Source: Bromus sterilis (taxonomy: Eukaryota > Streptophyta > Magnoliopsida > Poales > Poaceae). Taken from it: DNA of 64,000 nt. The notes under the pieces were generated by a model that was not told the DNA's origin, made no database searches, and saw only the letters and a program-made list of their open reading frames with translations. Of this stretch, positions 46,410 to 58,514 are shown piece by piece (position 1 is the first letter of the stretch; the number at the start of each line of letters is the position of its first letter). The DNA is taken from NCBI GenBank assembly GCA_950022295.1, contig OX465597.1:124001-188000 (forward strand). Reading direction: 5' to 3'. The translations under genes and the position numbers were made by a program.

Positions 46410-49400
46410 GACAGATTCAGATCCGTATGTATTTTGCAAATCCTAGTAAGACCATCCTTGACGTAGTCCCGCGTCACATGGAAATGCTGGAGAATATGCT
46501 TGGCTGTAGAGTGAGTCCTCGGCTCCCTTGCGTTAGCAATGGCACCCGTATTGTCGCAATGAATGCTAACAGGGTCAGTGCAACTAGGGAATACGCCAAG
46601 CTCGATGACGAACTTCTTCAACCAATGCACTTCATTTGACGCTTCGCAAGCGGCAATATACTCCGACTCCATCATAGATTGGGCGACGACTGACTGCTTG
46701 CCGCTCCTCCAGCTAATCGCACCACCATTCAACATAAGCATGTATCCCATCTAGGATTTTGAGTCATCGGGATAAGTACCAAGACTGGCATCGATGTGAC
46801 CTGTTACGGCGAGCTCTTCTTCACATCATCCATAGAGAAGAACCAGATCCTTAGTTCTTCGTAAGTACTTAAGGACGTTCTTCACTGCAATCCAATGATC
46901 CATTCCAGGATTACTTTGGAAACGATTAGACAGGCTAACCGCCAGGGCCACATCTGGTCGAGTACACAACATAGCATAGATGATAGAACCTATGGATGAG
47001 GCATAGGGCTTTGAGGACATTTCCTCCCTTTCTTTTGCTGTTGCTGGGGATTGAGTCACACTCAATTTACTTCCTTTCATAACGGGCAAGAGGCCTCTCT
47101 TGGTGTTATCCATATTGAACCTCTTCAATATCTTCTCAAGGTAAGTTCTCTGACTCAGTGCTAATAGGCGTCTTGATCTATCTCTATAGATTTTAATGCC
47201 TAATATGTATGCAGCTTCACCTATGTCCTTCATGGAAAATTGTCCATTCAAATATTCCTTTACCCCTCCAGAAATTTCACATCATTCCCTATCAATAATA
47301 TGTCATCCACATATAGTACTAGGAATGCCACAGAGCTCCCACTCGCTTTATTATAAACACAGAATTCTTCTTCATTTTGGAAAAATCCAAAAGCTTTGAT
47401 CACCTCATCAAAACGAAGATTCCAGCTCCGAGATGCTTGCTTCAACCCATAAATGGACCGTTGAAGTTTGCATACCTTACCAACATCCTTAGGATCAATA
47501 AAACCTTCCAGTTGTACCATATACAACTCTTCCTCAATGTTGCCATTTAGGAACGCGGTTTTCACATCCATCTGCCATATTTCATAATCGTAATAGGCAG
47601 CAATTCCTAGCAATATCCGGATAGACTTTAGCATCGCTACTGGAGAGAAAGTCTCTTCGTAGTCAACTCCTTGAATTTGTTGGAAACCTTTTGCGACAAG
47701 TCGAGCTTTATAGACAGATACGTTTCCGTCTGCGTCAGTTTTTTTCCTGAATATCCACTTATTCTCGACGGCCTTTCGGTCCTCGGGAATATCCACCAAA
47801 GTCCATACTTTGTTGGCATACATGGAGTCTATCTCGGATTTCATGGATTCCAGCCATTTCTCGGACTCGGGTCCCTCCATTTCTTCTTTGTAGTTCGCAG
47901 GTTCGTCAGGTTCATTTAACATGACTGCATTGACAAGTTGCCCATAAAACTGAGTTTTTACTCGCGCTCTTGATGACCTGCGGGGTACAATAGGATCCTC
48001 TTCATCTTGATCATGATCATCATGTATGTCATGATCGTTATGAATATCATGATGACCTTTCTCTTCAGCTCCCACTACGGAAGATGGTTTCGGAACAACT
48101 TCCATTGCCATTTCTTCCACTTGGAGTGATTGGTCAATCATCTCGTTGAGGTCTATTTTCCTCCCACTCAATTCTTTCGAAAGAAACTCTTTCTCAAGAA
48201 AGCATCCAGTCTTGGCGACAAACGTTTTGCCCTCAGACTGGTTGTAGAAGGTGTATCCAATGGTTTCCCTTGGATATCCCACAAAGATGCACTTATCCGC
48301 TTTTGATTCGAGTTTGTCAGGCTGAAGTTTCCTAAAATAAGCCTCACAACCCCAAATCTTCAAGTGAGCCAACTTTGGTTTCTTGCCATGCCATTCCTCA
48401 AATGGTGTTGTCTTTACGGATTTGGACGGTGCCCTATTAAGAATGCAAGCGAAAGTTTCTAATGCATACCCACAGAATGACACAGGTAAGTCGGTATGAG
48501 ACATCATCGATCGTACGCTATCCAATAGAGTTTGATTACGTCGCTCAGAAACACCGTTACGCTGAGGTGTTCCTGTCGGCATAAGTTGTGGTACGATGCC
48601 ACAAGTCTTAAGATGATTGCCAAACTCGTGACTTAAATACTCGCCTCCTCGATCGGATCGAAGGTGCTTGATTTTCTTCCCGAGTTGATTCTCGACCTCA
48701 CTTTGAAATTCCTTGAACCTTTCAAAGGTTTCAGACTTATGTTTCATTAAGTAGATATACCCATATCTGCTTAAGTCATCTGTGAAGGTCACGAAGTAAT
48801 GAAGACCATTGCGTGTTGGGACGTTCATAGGTCCACATACATTTGAGTGTATTATCCCTATCAAGTCTTCCGCACGCTCCATTGTTCCATTGAATGGAGT
48901 CCTTGTCATCTTGCCCATAAGGCATGGTTCACATGTGTCAAGGGATCCAAAATCCAATGACTACAGAAGTCCATCATCATGAAGCTTCTTCATGCGCTTT
49001 TCACCAATATGACCAAGTCGACAATGCCACATCGTCATGTGTTCTTCGCCATTAGGTTTTAATCTTTTGGCCTCTATGTTATCAATATGAAGTATATCAC
49101 AATCGAGATTAAGAATGAATAAGCCATTTTTCTTCGATGCATGAACATAAAACACATCATCCTTATAAATCGCACAACCAATTGTATCCGACTTAAAAGA
49201 ATATTGGTCTCGCTTCAAGCAAGAACCACTAACGATGTTCACACTCAATGCGGGTACATAGTAGCATTTATTCAAAATCAAAACTAATCCCGAAGGGAGA
49301 CTAAGATGCTTCGTGCCGACCGCCACCACTTCAATCCGGCAGCCGTTTCCCACGCGCATCGTCACTTCATCTTTCATCAAGCGTCGCCTGTTCCGTAGCC

Positions 49401-50361
49401 CTTGAGAGGAGTTAGAAATATGAGCAACAGATCTTGTATCAAATATACAGGATTTGTTCCCAGTGCTTGTTAAGAAAAGATCAATAACGTGTATATCAAA
49501 TATACCTTTATCTCTTATGACAATCTTGCCAGCCTTCTTATCCTCTAGGTACTTGGGGCAGTTGCGTTTCCAGTGACCATCACCCTTGCAGTAGAAGAAC
49601 TCAATGCCGGTCTTGGGTCCAGGTTTGGGTGCCTTACGAGGAGTGACAACTAGCTTGTCACCCTTCTTCGGGCTTCCCTTCTTTCCCTTCTCCTTCTTGC
49701 CAGACTTCTTGAATTCAACGGTCTTGTTGACCATGAATACAGCATGCTCCTTCTTGATCTCAACCTCAGCAGTTTTCAGCATGGCGAACAACTCAGAAGG
49801 GGTCTTATTCATCCCCTGCATGTTGTAGTTCAACACAAAGCCTTTGTAGCTAGGGGGCAGCGACTGCAGCACCCTATCAACAGCAAGTTCATCTGGAATC
49901 TGACATTCCAGAGCATTCAAGCGTTGAACGTAGCCTGACATCTTGACCACGTGCTCACTAACACTTCTATGCTCATACATCTTTGCTGAGAAGAAAGCTT
50001 CAGAAGCCTCATAACGTTCAGCCCTGGATTGGGGTGCAAAGACGGCCTTGAGGTCGGTGATTATCTCATATGCACCCATCCTCTCAAAGCGTTTCTGCAG
50101 CTCAGCCTCCATGGAGTAAAGCATTCCACTCTGGACAAGGTTGTAATCATCCGTCTTGGAGAGGTAGACATTCTTCTCATTCGGACTAGCGTCTGCTGGT
50201 GGTTCGTCACCTAACGCGGCCTCTAGTACGTATGCCATCTTGAGGGGAACGAGGAGAATCCTCAGAGTGCGGAACCAGTTGGTGAAGTTTGACCCATCGG
50301 TTTTCAGTTTGTCTTTGTCTAGGAATGACCCTAAGTTGAATGAGGGGCGAGGTGCAGCCAT
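46410..50361 (-). pseudogene. Copia gag-pol polyprotein (broken)
   Basis: Translation on the minus strand starts MAAPRPSFNLGSFLDKDKLK at 50361. The gag core is followed by a zinc knuckle FFYCKGDGHWKRNC that has Phe in place of the first Cys, and a protease site reading FDTRS instead of the usual DTGS. Then come the integrase zinc region (WHCRLGH, CEPC), the integrase core (Asp-Asp-Glu in TFTDDLS, SDRGGEY and NGVSERRN), reverse transcriptase (AFLNG, YVDDILL) and RNase H (ESEYIAACEA). Stops lie at 48960-48958, about 46828 and 46753-46751. A one-base loss in a G run causes a frameshift near 47262. The frame is cut at 46410 by the gypsy insertion. Confidence 0.92.
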
Positions 50362-51303
50362 CTACAATGGTTATTTGCAAAAAACATATTTAGACTTTGT
50401 TCATAATTGGAGTTCAATCTTAATTAATTCTAAAACTCCCACTTAGTTAAACATCTCTCCAAATTTACTAAGTGATTAACATAATCCTAGTTTGAATGAT
50501 CGTCCTCGAATATCACACGGCCGACGACACATCTCCCTAGGTAGGCCATCATGCCAATCATATCCGTTATATGACTCATGCTTAATCTTTCAGTCATCCG
50601 TATCCCAAGCTCATATCTACATATGTAAAGCCTGCCAGTCGAACCTTAGTGTATGGCTGTTCAGCAAGGCCATATCCGCATATGCTAGGCTTGCCAAACC
50701 CAACCTCATGCGATCGCTAATGTATGTATGACACCCGATCGTCACGGCCTGCCTATCATAAAGAGATCCTTCCAGGCGGTGCCCACTAAGGGAGAATACA
50801 ATCATGGTATTGAGAGAGATTAGCCTATCATGCTGCCGTCGCATATCTAGCATATTAGCAAGACAAGAAGTAAAACTGTAAATCATACAAGCTATGATCC
50901 CCCCTTACATGCAAATTAAAGTTAAAACGCCTTCTACTTTATCTTTTGCAAGTTTTACGTGGTTGCTAAGGGCTTTCGAGAGAGAACCGCTTTCTATCCT
51001 GCGAAAACAAGCCACAACACCAATCCTGCAATCGTCTCTATTACACCCCTGTCGGGGCCCTCCATTGCAAACGTCTTCGCGTCGCTAATGTTAGAGAGAC
51101 AGACACCCCCAACCACTTATATGGTACAAGCCATATGTCAAGCGTGGAACCAGTCTCGCGTAAACGCGTAAGGTCGGTCGAGGCCGCTTCATCAGGACAT
51201 TGCTGCAACGCTAAACGAGTACACGTGGGAGGGTAACAATTGGAGAATTGATGCACACATCCTAGATCAGTTCTATCCGTACAATACATCTACGCATAGC
51301 CTT
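50362..51303 (-). other. Copia leader between PBS and gag
   Basis: About 940 bp of untranslated leader with no recognisable domain. Short direct repeats are present, including CATATCTACATATGTAAAGCCTGCCA and CATATCCGCATATGCTAGGCTTGCCA around 50610 and 50670. Confidence 0.6.
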
Positions 51304-51315
51304 GCTCTGATACCA
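51304..51315 (-). other. Copia primer binding site
   Basis: GCTCTGATACCA on the plus strand is TGGTATCAGAGC on the minus strand, one base from the LTR end, complementary to initiator tRNA-Met. Confidence 0.9.
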
Positions 51316-51316
51316 C

Positions 51317-51603
51317 TGTTGGGGATCGGCGCAGAAAACAAAAAATTTCCTACCTACGAGTCCCGAACCCAAGATCTATGCTATGCTGATGTATGTAACG
51401 GAAGGAATCAGTGTTCATACCTTTGAAGACCGAAAGAGGGAAACGTTCCTCGAACGTGGTTGGCGTAGACTCTGAACCTACGACCTCCCTGTCGTGTTGA
51501 AGAACCTCCGACGATGAAGTAGCACCACACGTGTAGTGGCTCGCGGGATTATACAAGTACGGTGCAACCGACGTCCCTCCGGGCTCCGAACCAGAAGAGC
51601 AGC
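51317..51603 (-). repeat. Copia 5' LTR, partial
   Basis: The plus-strand reading starts TGTTGGGGATCGGCGCAG and shares 51447-51600 with the 3' LTR at 22710-22862. It is interrupted at 51604 by a gypsy LTR, so the rest should lie beyond the window. Confidence 0.85.
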
Positions 51604-53634
51604 TGTCACAACCCCACGTTAGGTATGTGCTAGGATTAGCAATTCACTTTGCATCATGTTAAAAATTTCAAAAGAAATCAATTGAAATCAAATTCAAATG
51701 CAAAATGGGAGAAGGAACCCCCCCAGATGAATTAATTAAAAAAGCCAGAAATAAATCTTCTCCAAAAATTCATGTTGGATTTTTGAAAATTCTTATAAAT
51801 GAGTGTGATCACATATCAAGTGATGTGGGACCAACCCCATGCTCAATGATTTTTCAAATATTCAAATAGGACCTTGGATTAATTCAAAAACCCCTATTTG
51901 ATTTAAGATTCAAATAATTTGAATTTTAAAAAGTGCCAAACTTTGCAAATGGCTAGTATATATTATTATAGGGCCATATAAAAAGTTTAAGCATTTTATA
52001 AATTGGTTTGCTATTTAATTAGCAGAGCCAAAAACAAATGTCAGAAGAAAAACAGAAAGAAAAAGGAAAAGGGAAAGTGGTCCACTTACCTGGGCCTCCC
52101 CAGCCCAACTCACCGCACCGCAGCCTAGGCCCGCTCCCCAGCTTGTCGTCTTCCCCGACGCGGCAAGCAGCTCGCTGGAGCGCATGCCGACGCCGGCATC
52201 AGCTGCTAGGCTGCCTGGCCCCCTCCCCATCGTCCTTATCGCGCCAGGAGACGCACAATGACACACCTCATCATTTCCCCCACTCGCCGCTTCCCCTCGA
52301 GCTCCCTGCGCGTTTTCCCCTTCTTCCCCGAGAACAACCGACGTTCACCGTCGCAAGAACTCGCGGCCAACGTTGGAGAAGAGCCCGGAGATCGTGTCCC
52401 CCTCGCGCAACGCCTTCGTCCACGCCAAGCCGTCGAAGATGGTGACATGATTGATCAAGGAGCCACCGCAATCTCCGTTTCCTTCTCGCCGGAGCCGCCG
52501 CAAGATTTCTTCGATTCCGGCTACCACAGAGCAGCTATGACCGCGCCACTGCCTCCGTTGAACTCACGGTGAGCTCACGGTTCACCCGAGCCATTCCTTC
52601 GTCTCCCTCCTCCTCTCTAGCTAGATCCTCCATGAACGCAGGAGCTCGTCGCCGCCATGGTCGACGGCGAGGAAGTTTCCGTGCCCCTTCGACCCAGCCA
52701 TGGAGTCCACCGTGCTCCTGGTGCTCCAAGGAGTCGTCTGAGCCATCGCGTGCCCAAGCAAACCCACCGCAGCTTCATCCTCGTCGTTACCCTGCCACGG
52801 CCGTCGCAAAAGCTCGACGCCGACGATGTTCCGGTGAACCCCCGCGGCCTTGCTCTACTCAGCTTGACGCGGACGTGCTCGAGCTCCCGTTTGGTGGTCT
52901 CAGCACACCAAATGGTGGCCGGAGCCGCCGTCCCATGCGTCGCCGCCGCGACAGGAGGTCGCCGGCGACTTTCCGCCGGTGAGATCTACGTGGCCGGCGT
53001 GATTAGCCCCTAATCCAACTCCCTGGGCCACTGACCAGTGGGCCCAGGCCACTAACTAATCCCTGGTTAGTTTAAACTAACCGGGTTAGTTAACTAACCC
53101 ACTGAAAGTGAGGCCCCACATGTCAGCACCCCCCCACGTCACTGTGACGTCATGCCTACGCAATAAACCCTTTTTCCAATTTAAAGAAATTTAGAAAATT
53201 CCAGAAAAAGGCTTAAACTTTCGAAATTCGTAGAAAATTCATATTAACTCCAAATTTAACATATAATATATGAAAAATGATCAAGAGAAAATAATATATC
53301 CAAATATACAACTTTCAACTATGTTTGAGTTGAATTTAAGATGGGACCAGTAGCATTTGCTATTTGGTTTAATTGGAATTTAATCAAATTAAATTCAAAT
53401 GCTTTTGCAATTTGAACCTTAGCAACATGCCACATTTCACTTGGACATCAGAGGCATATCATACACATATCAAGATGAGTTACATTGATAAAACAATATC
53501 ATTTTTAACTTGGCTAAATTGAATTCAAATTGGAGTTTGAATTTGCAATTCATTTGCAATATACTCCATTTAAATGGAATTGCCTCACACATCAGAAGCA
53601 TGCAAACCAAGTTTCAACCTTCAACCATGTGTGA
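51604..53634 (+). repeat. Truncated gypsy LTR copy (a)
   Basis: It corresponds to the first 2 kb of the LTR at 54036-58092. Shared starts are TGTCA(C/G)AACCC and TGTGCTAGG(A/G)TTAGCAA, and the match goes up to CAACCTTC(A/C)A(C/T)CATGTG. The two copies diverge strongly in the GC-rich middle, so they need not be the two LTRs of one insertion. Confidence 0.75.
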
Positions 53635-54035
53635 CGAGGGGGTGACCCCACGACTCCTACGGATGAGCCTACCTAGTGTCCATGAAGGCAGAAGGCCCAT
53701 GAAGATACGGCCTCGGCCCACTAGTTGGCACCGACGTAGGAGTCCTCGACTCACAAGGAAGGTGCAAAGACCTGCCGTACGGAGCAAGCTAGGGTTAGGA
53801 AAGTTTCCCTGTACACGTAGATGAACTCCCCGAGACCTAGTCCGGTATATAAGGGCTAGGAGGGGCGACGCCAAAGATATCTAATCTCACCTGTAACCCT
53901 AGCCTTGAGCGCTCCAGCCTTGGCCTCCACTGTAATCGCATCTCCCCAATCAATAATATCGAGCAGGAGCGAGCCTTCCTGTTTGCCGACGAGCTATCGT
54001 CCAACCTGTGCCTCTCATGACTAACCCAGGGTCCC
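53635..54035 (+). repeat. Small solo-LTR-like insert
   Basis: About 400 bp between two gypsy LTR copies, with TGTGACGAGGGGG near its left end and GGTCCCTGTCA at its right end. It has a TATA-like GTATATAAGGG (53845) and an AATCAATAATA poly(A)-type signal (53948). These features fit a short LTR. Its borders overlap the flanking LTR sequence by a few bases, so the ends are ambiguous and no target repeat was confirmed. Confidence 0.45.
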
Positions 54036-57000
54036 TGTCAGAACCCTCTCTTAGGTAATGTGCTAGGGTTAGCAAGTCTCTTGCATCATGTTAAAAATTT
54101 CAAAAGAAATCTTTGAAATCAAATTCAAAAGCAAAATGGGAGAAGGAACCCCCCCAGATGAATTAATTCAAAAGGCCAGATAAAAATGTTCTCCAAAAAT
54201 TCATGTTAGATTTTTGAAAAGTCTTAAAAATTAGTGTGATCACATATTAAGTGATGTGGGACCCACCCCATGCTCATGGATTTTTCAAATATTCAAACAG
54301 TGCCTTGGAATTAATCAAAAACCCCTATTTGAGTTAAGATTCAAATTATTTGAATTTTAAAAATGTTCAAAATTTATAAGTGGCTAGTATATTATTTTGT
54401 GAGGCCATATAAAAATTCTGAGCATTTATTAAAATGCCTAGCTATTTATTTAGCACAGCAAAACAAAAGTCAGAAGAAAACAGAAAGAAAAATAATAAAA
54501 AAGAGGGAACCACTTACCTGTCGCCCCAGGCGAAGGCCCAGGCGGCCCAGCCCACCAGGCCATTCTGTCGTCTTCCTCCCGCGCGCCCAAGCAGCTCGGT
54601 GGCGAGGCGCCGACGCCGTGGACGCCACCGCGACCCCCACGGGGTTCCATGCCTCCCCAGCTCACCAAAGTGCGCCAGGGAGACGTCTGCATCGCCCTCT
54701 CTCACTTTCCCCCATCGCAGCTTCCTCTCGAGCTCCATACGCGTTTCCCCCTTCTTCCCCGAGAACAACCGCCGCTCATCGTGGCAAGAACCCGTGGCCA
54801 ACGCCGGAGAAGAGACAGAAGGCCGTGTCCCCCTGACGCAGCACCGTCGTCCACGCCAAGAGCCCGACGATGGTGACCTAGGAGCCACTGGAGCCGCCGC
54901 AATCGAGCTTCTCTGCTCGCCGGAACCGCAAGTCGCCGTCGATGAATTCGCCGGCCACACAGCTCCTCCGACCGCGCCACTGCCTCCGTTGAACTCACGG
55001 TGAGCTCACGGTTCACCCAAGCCTTTCCATCGTCCTTCTCCTCCTCTTTAGCATAATACGCCATGGGAGCCGGAGCTTCTCACCGCTGGGATCCATGGTG
55101 ACGACCACCTGTTACGCGATCGAGCTCGCCTCGTTGTCCATCGTCTTCGCCGCGCTCCACTGCTTCAATTTCTCCCTTTTCTGCTTCAAGTGGAGCTCCA
55201 TTTCAAGTTTTACCTCGATCCCGAGCCACGGCCGCCGCTTGGGCTTGACGCCGGCGTCGCTCCGGTGAGTTCCGGCCCCCCTGGTTGGCTCCATTCGATG
55301 CGGCGCTCTTCGAGTTCCAGTTTGATGCCACTGGCACGTCAAACGCGTGCCCAGAGCACGTTGCCGTGCCGCGCCGCCATGGCCAGGCCACCGGCGTCAA
55401 GCCGCCGGTGGGTTAGCCTTAACCCGTGATTAGCTTAATGCTTAATCCCCCCTGGTGTCACTGACAGTGGGCCCAGCCACACTAATCCCACCCTGTTAAG
55501 TTAATTTTAAATCAAATCGTTTTATTTAAACAGTGAGAGGCTGACCAGTGGGTCCCAGCAGTCAGTGGACCCCTGACGTCATGCTGATGTCACAGTGACG
55601 CAGTAAAAGCTTTTCCAGAATAAAAAGAATTCAAGAAATTCCAGAAAATCCAGAAAAAGGCTGAAACTTTGGAAATTCATAGAAAATTCATATCAACTCC
55701 AAATTTAACATATAATATATGAAAAATGATCAGGAGAAAATAAGCTATCCAAATATCCAACTTTCAACCATGTTTGAGTTGAATTTAAAATGTGATCAGT
55801 AGCATTTTCTATTTGATTTAAATGGAATTAAATCAAATTCTTTTCAAATGCTTTTGCATTTTGAACCATGTCAACATATCACATTATACTTGAACTTCAG
55901 AGGCATATCATACACATTTCAAAATGATTCAACTTGGTCAAACAATGTCAATTATAACTTGGCTAATTTGAATTCAAATTGGAGTTTGAATTTGCAATTC
56001 AATTTGCAATATACTCCATTTAAATGGAATTTCTTCACACATCAAAGCATATACATCAAGTTTCAACCTTCCATCATGTGATTGTGCATAGTATTTACTT
56101 TTCTACCTTGTTTGTTGTTTGTCGAGTAGAGGTGCAACCGGAACAGGAGGCTGCCCCCTTCGTTGAAGACCCCGAACCCCCATTGATCATGTCGATAAAA
56201 TCCCACTTCCCTCTCATGTCTCTCTTATGCATTGTTTAGGATGATTACCATGATGCGTTTCTACCGCATAGATGAACCCATTCCTTTGCATGACCTATCA
56301 TCTGTCACAGTAGTAGGCAAACCACAATCCTAGAAAATGTAGGAGTTGATTGATATCATGTGGCCCCTGCAATTGTTATTTCTTATTGCATGCTTAGAGT
56401 GATACCATGATGATACTGTTATGTGAGTCGGGATGGTAGTGATCATGATGATGTTGGTAGAAAGGTGTTGGTGAATCTACCCTAATACAAGGTGAACGAT
56501 GAGAGGTTGTGTAGGAGTACACGATGGGTTGTCTCGTTGAACACCGCCCTAAGTCCGAGTTCTTGTGTGGTGATCCAAGATGAAGAGTACAACCACACAT
56601 TGGGCTCACTGACCCCTCTCAACCTATTAACTCATCCCTTTCGATGTCCAAATGTCGCAATAGTTCGGAGTTCTGGTAGGTCTGTGGCCTGGCTGCTAAG
56701 TGAGAGAACGGCTCACCCGAGACCGGCTTATGAAGCACGCACACATCATCTGGGTCTACTTCGGTAAACCGGCCGGGTTCACGATAGTGGTAGCCAACCC
56801 AGGTAGGCGGCTTTCTTGGACTAGATAGGCTATGAGGTAACAGTTGTGGTGAGCATCCTCGCTGACACCCCTTGAATGGTGTTGAGATCAAAGGAGGTAA
56901 CTGATGATCATGTGTGTGTAGCGGTACACCCCTGCAGGGTTAAAAAAAACTATTCGAATAGCCGCGACCGCGGTTAAGGACTGCTAGGAAAGCTTAGCTT

Positions 57001-58092
57001 GATTATTAGACAACTTGAACCGGTACTTCTAAAACACACCAAGATAAGTGTGTGTGCTATGGCGTGCTTTCTCGTGGGGAAGTCGAGGAAGGCACCATAG
57101 TGGTGTAATTGGTTGGAGAAAGTAGTGGACTCGTGTACGCTTCTTACCTCAAGTCTGGTACTCGTAGTTCAGGACTAGCCAAGTCAAAGCTGGCACTTCT
57201 GCAAGTGAAACCCCACCTACCTTTACCTTTATACATGTGCATGAGTAGTATAGCTTCAATGTAAGTCTTGCTGAGTACGACTTTGTACTCACGTTTGCTT
57301 AATCTATGTTTTAGATGAACCCACTGACCCGGAAGGTGGCTTCTTCATCGAGCTCGACGACTGAAGATCAAGCTAGTCTAGTCCCAGTTAGACGACTGGT
57401 TCCCTCGTGGAGGGCTTGTTTTTAAATAAGGCTTCTTAAGCCATTTGTTTTACTTGTCTGTACTCAGGCATACTTTGCTTCCGCTTGTTGTTGTAATGTT
57501 GGATCACATGCTTGTGATCTCTGTGTGCACTCTATAAGAGTTATCAATAAAATGTATACTTTCTAGAGAATTGCAATGATACCTACTGTTCATACAAGGC
57601 ATGTGTGCTGCGTGTATGTTTATAACATGCATGTCTTTGTATGGGTTTTCGAGACCTTAGTTGTGATCTGGCTGGCGGTCTTTCATACACCAAGTGGCCC
57701 TTAGATGTGCGCAGCTTGGGGCATCACGATGCGATTGCATGAGACTCCGTCTCGTGCACACTTTGTGGTATGATTGAGCCCGCCCTAGACCCCGACTAAG
57801 TGATCGGGTTGGAGTAAGTCTATGTAAGAGTTATGAGATAGTCGATAGTATGGTTGAGGCGACTTGTCTGTGAATATGGGAGTCCATCACCCACATCATT
57901 AGACTTGTGTGCGGACGATGAGGACCCATCTCAGTTGATCATCCGGCCTGGATGGGATGCCCCTCACGTACGATGCTTTCCGAGAAAGTTCTGTGCTTGG
58001 CCTTGTCTGCTTAGACAAGTGGGTACGGTTCTCGGCTCTCCATATGACTATGTCGTAGCGGGACTTGCATACGCTAACCCCGGGTCCCGACA
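54036..58092 (+). repeat. Gypsy element 2, 5' LTR, 4057 bp
   Basis: Starts TGTCAGAACCC and ends GGGTCCCGACA just before the PBS. It includes a GC-rich zone (54510-55420) with overlapping frames that I treat as LTR, and AT-rich flanks. The element's 3' LTR is outside the window. Confidence 0.85.
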
Positions 58093-58096
58093 GACT

Positions 58097-58108
58097 TGGT
58101 ATCAGAGC
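58097..58108 (+). other. Gypsy element 2 primer binding site
   Basis: TGGTATCAGAGC lies four bases after the LTR end; initiator tRNA-Met type, the same as in gypsy element 1. Confidence 0.9.
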
Positions 58109-58514
58109 AGGACTGACTGTAGGAATAGCAGCCTTGGCCGAAGTCGAGTCTAGCCTTCTATAGTTATATAGTTACTCTAGGTATATAAGGGAACAACGCA
58201 AGGCTTCTTTTTTCTCCTTACCCCCTTCGTTCTGAGTTCTGAGTCACCCTCATCTTATTCTACGGGAAGATAGGACTAGGCTCTCCTCTGTCTGATTAGA
58301 ACATCTCGTTGTTTGCTTCCTTGTAGCCGTAGGAAAGTTGTGATCGGTTTGTTAGAGTAGTTATGCTTCCTGATTTCTTACATCGTATGTAAGTGTTGTT
58401 TCCATGTTGTAAGAAATTGTCTTTTTCTTTCAATTACAGCCGTTATGCTGTCCGAGTCATTCCAAGTTTATCTCATAATCTGATGCATTTGAAAACTCCT
58501 TCTTTACGTTTCAG

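Larger units (their letters stand above)
22710..51603 (-). mobile_element. Ty1/copia retrotransposon, minus strand, split by a nested gypsy element
   Basis: On the minus strand the order is partial 5' LTR (51603-51317), PBS (51315-51304), gag-pol (50361-46410), an interruption by a 21.7-kb gypsy insertion, then the pol C-terminus (24701-24609), a polypurine tract (24590-24578, GCAAGTGGGAGCC) and the 3' LTR (24577-22710). Integrase lies before reverse transcriptase, the copia order. Both LTRs share the segment GTTCCTCGAACGTGGTTGG... (22710-22862 and 51447-51600). The 3' LTR is cut at 22710 and the 5' LTR is interrupted at 51604 by another gypsy insertion. Confidence 0.92.

Noticed and set aside
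52015..53013. GC-rich open frames in the truncated LTR, and similar frames at 54363-55429
   Set aside because: LTR sequence with high GC, not conserved in frame between the two LTR copies.
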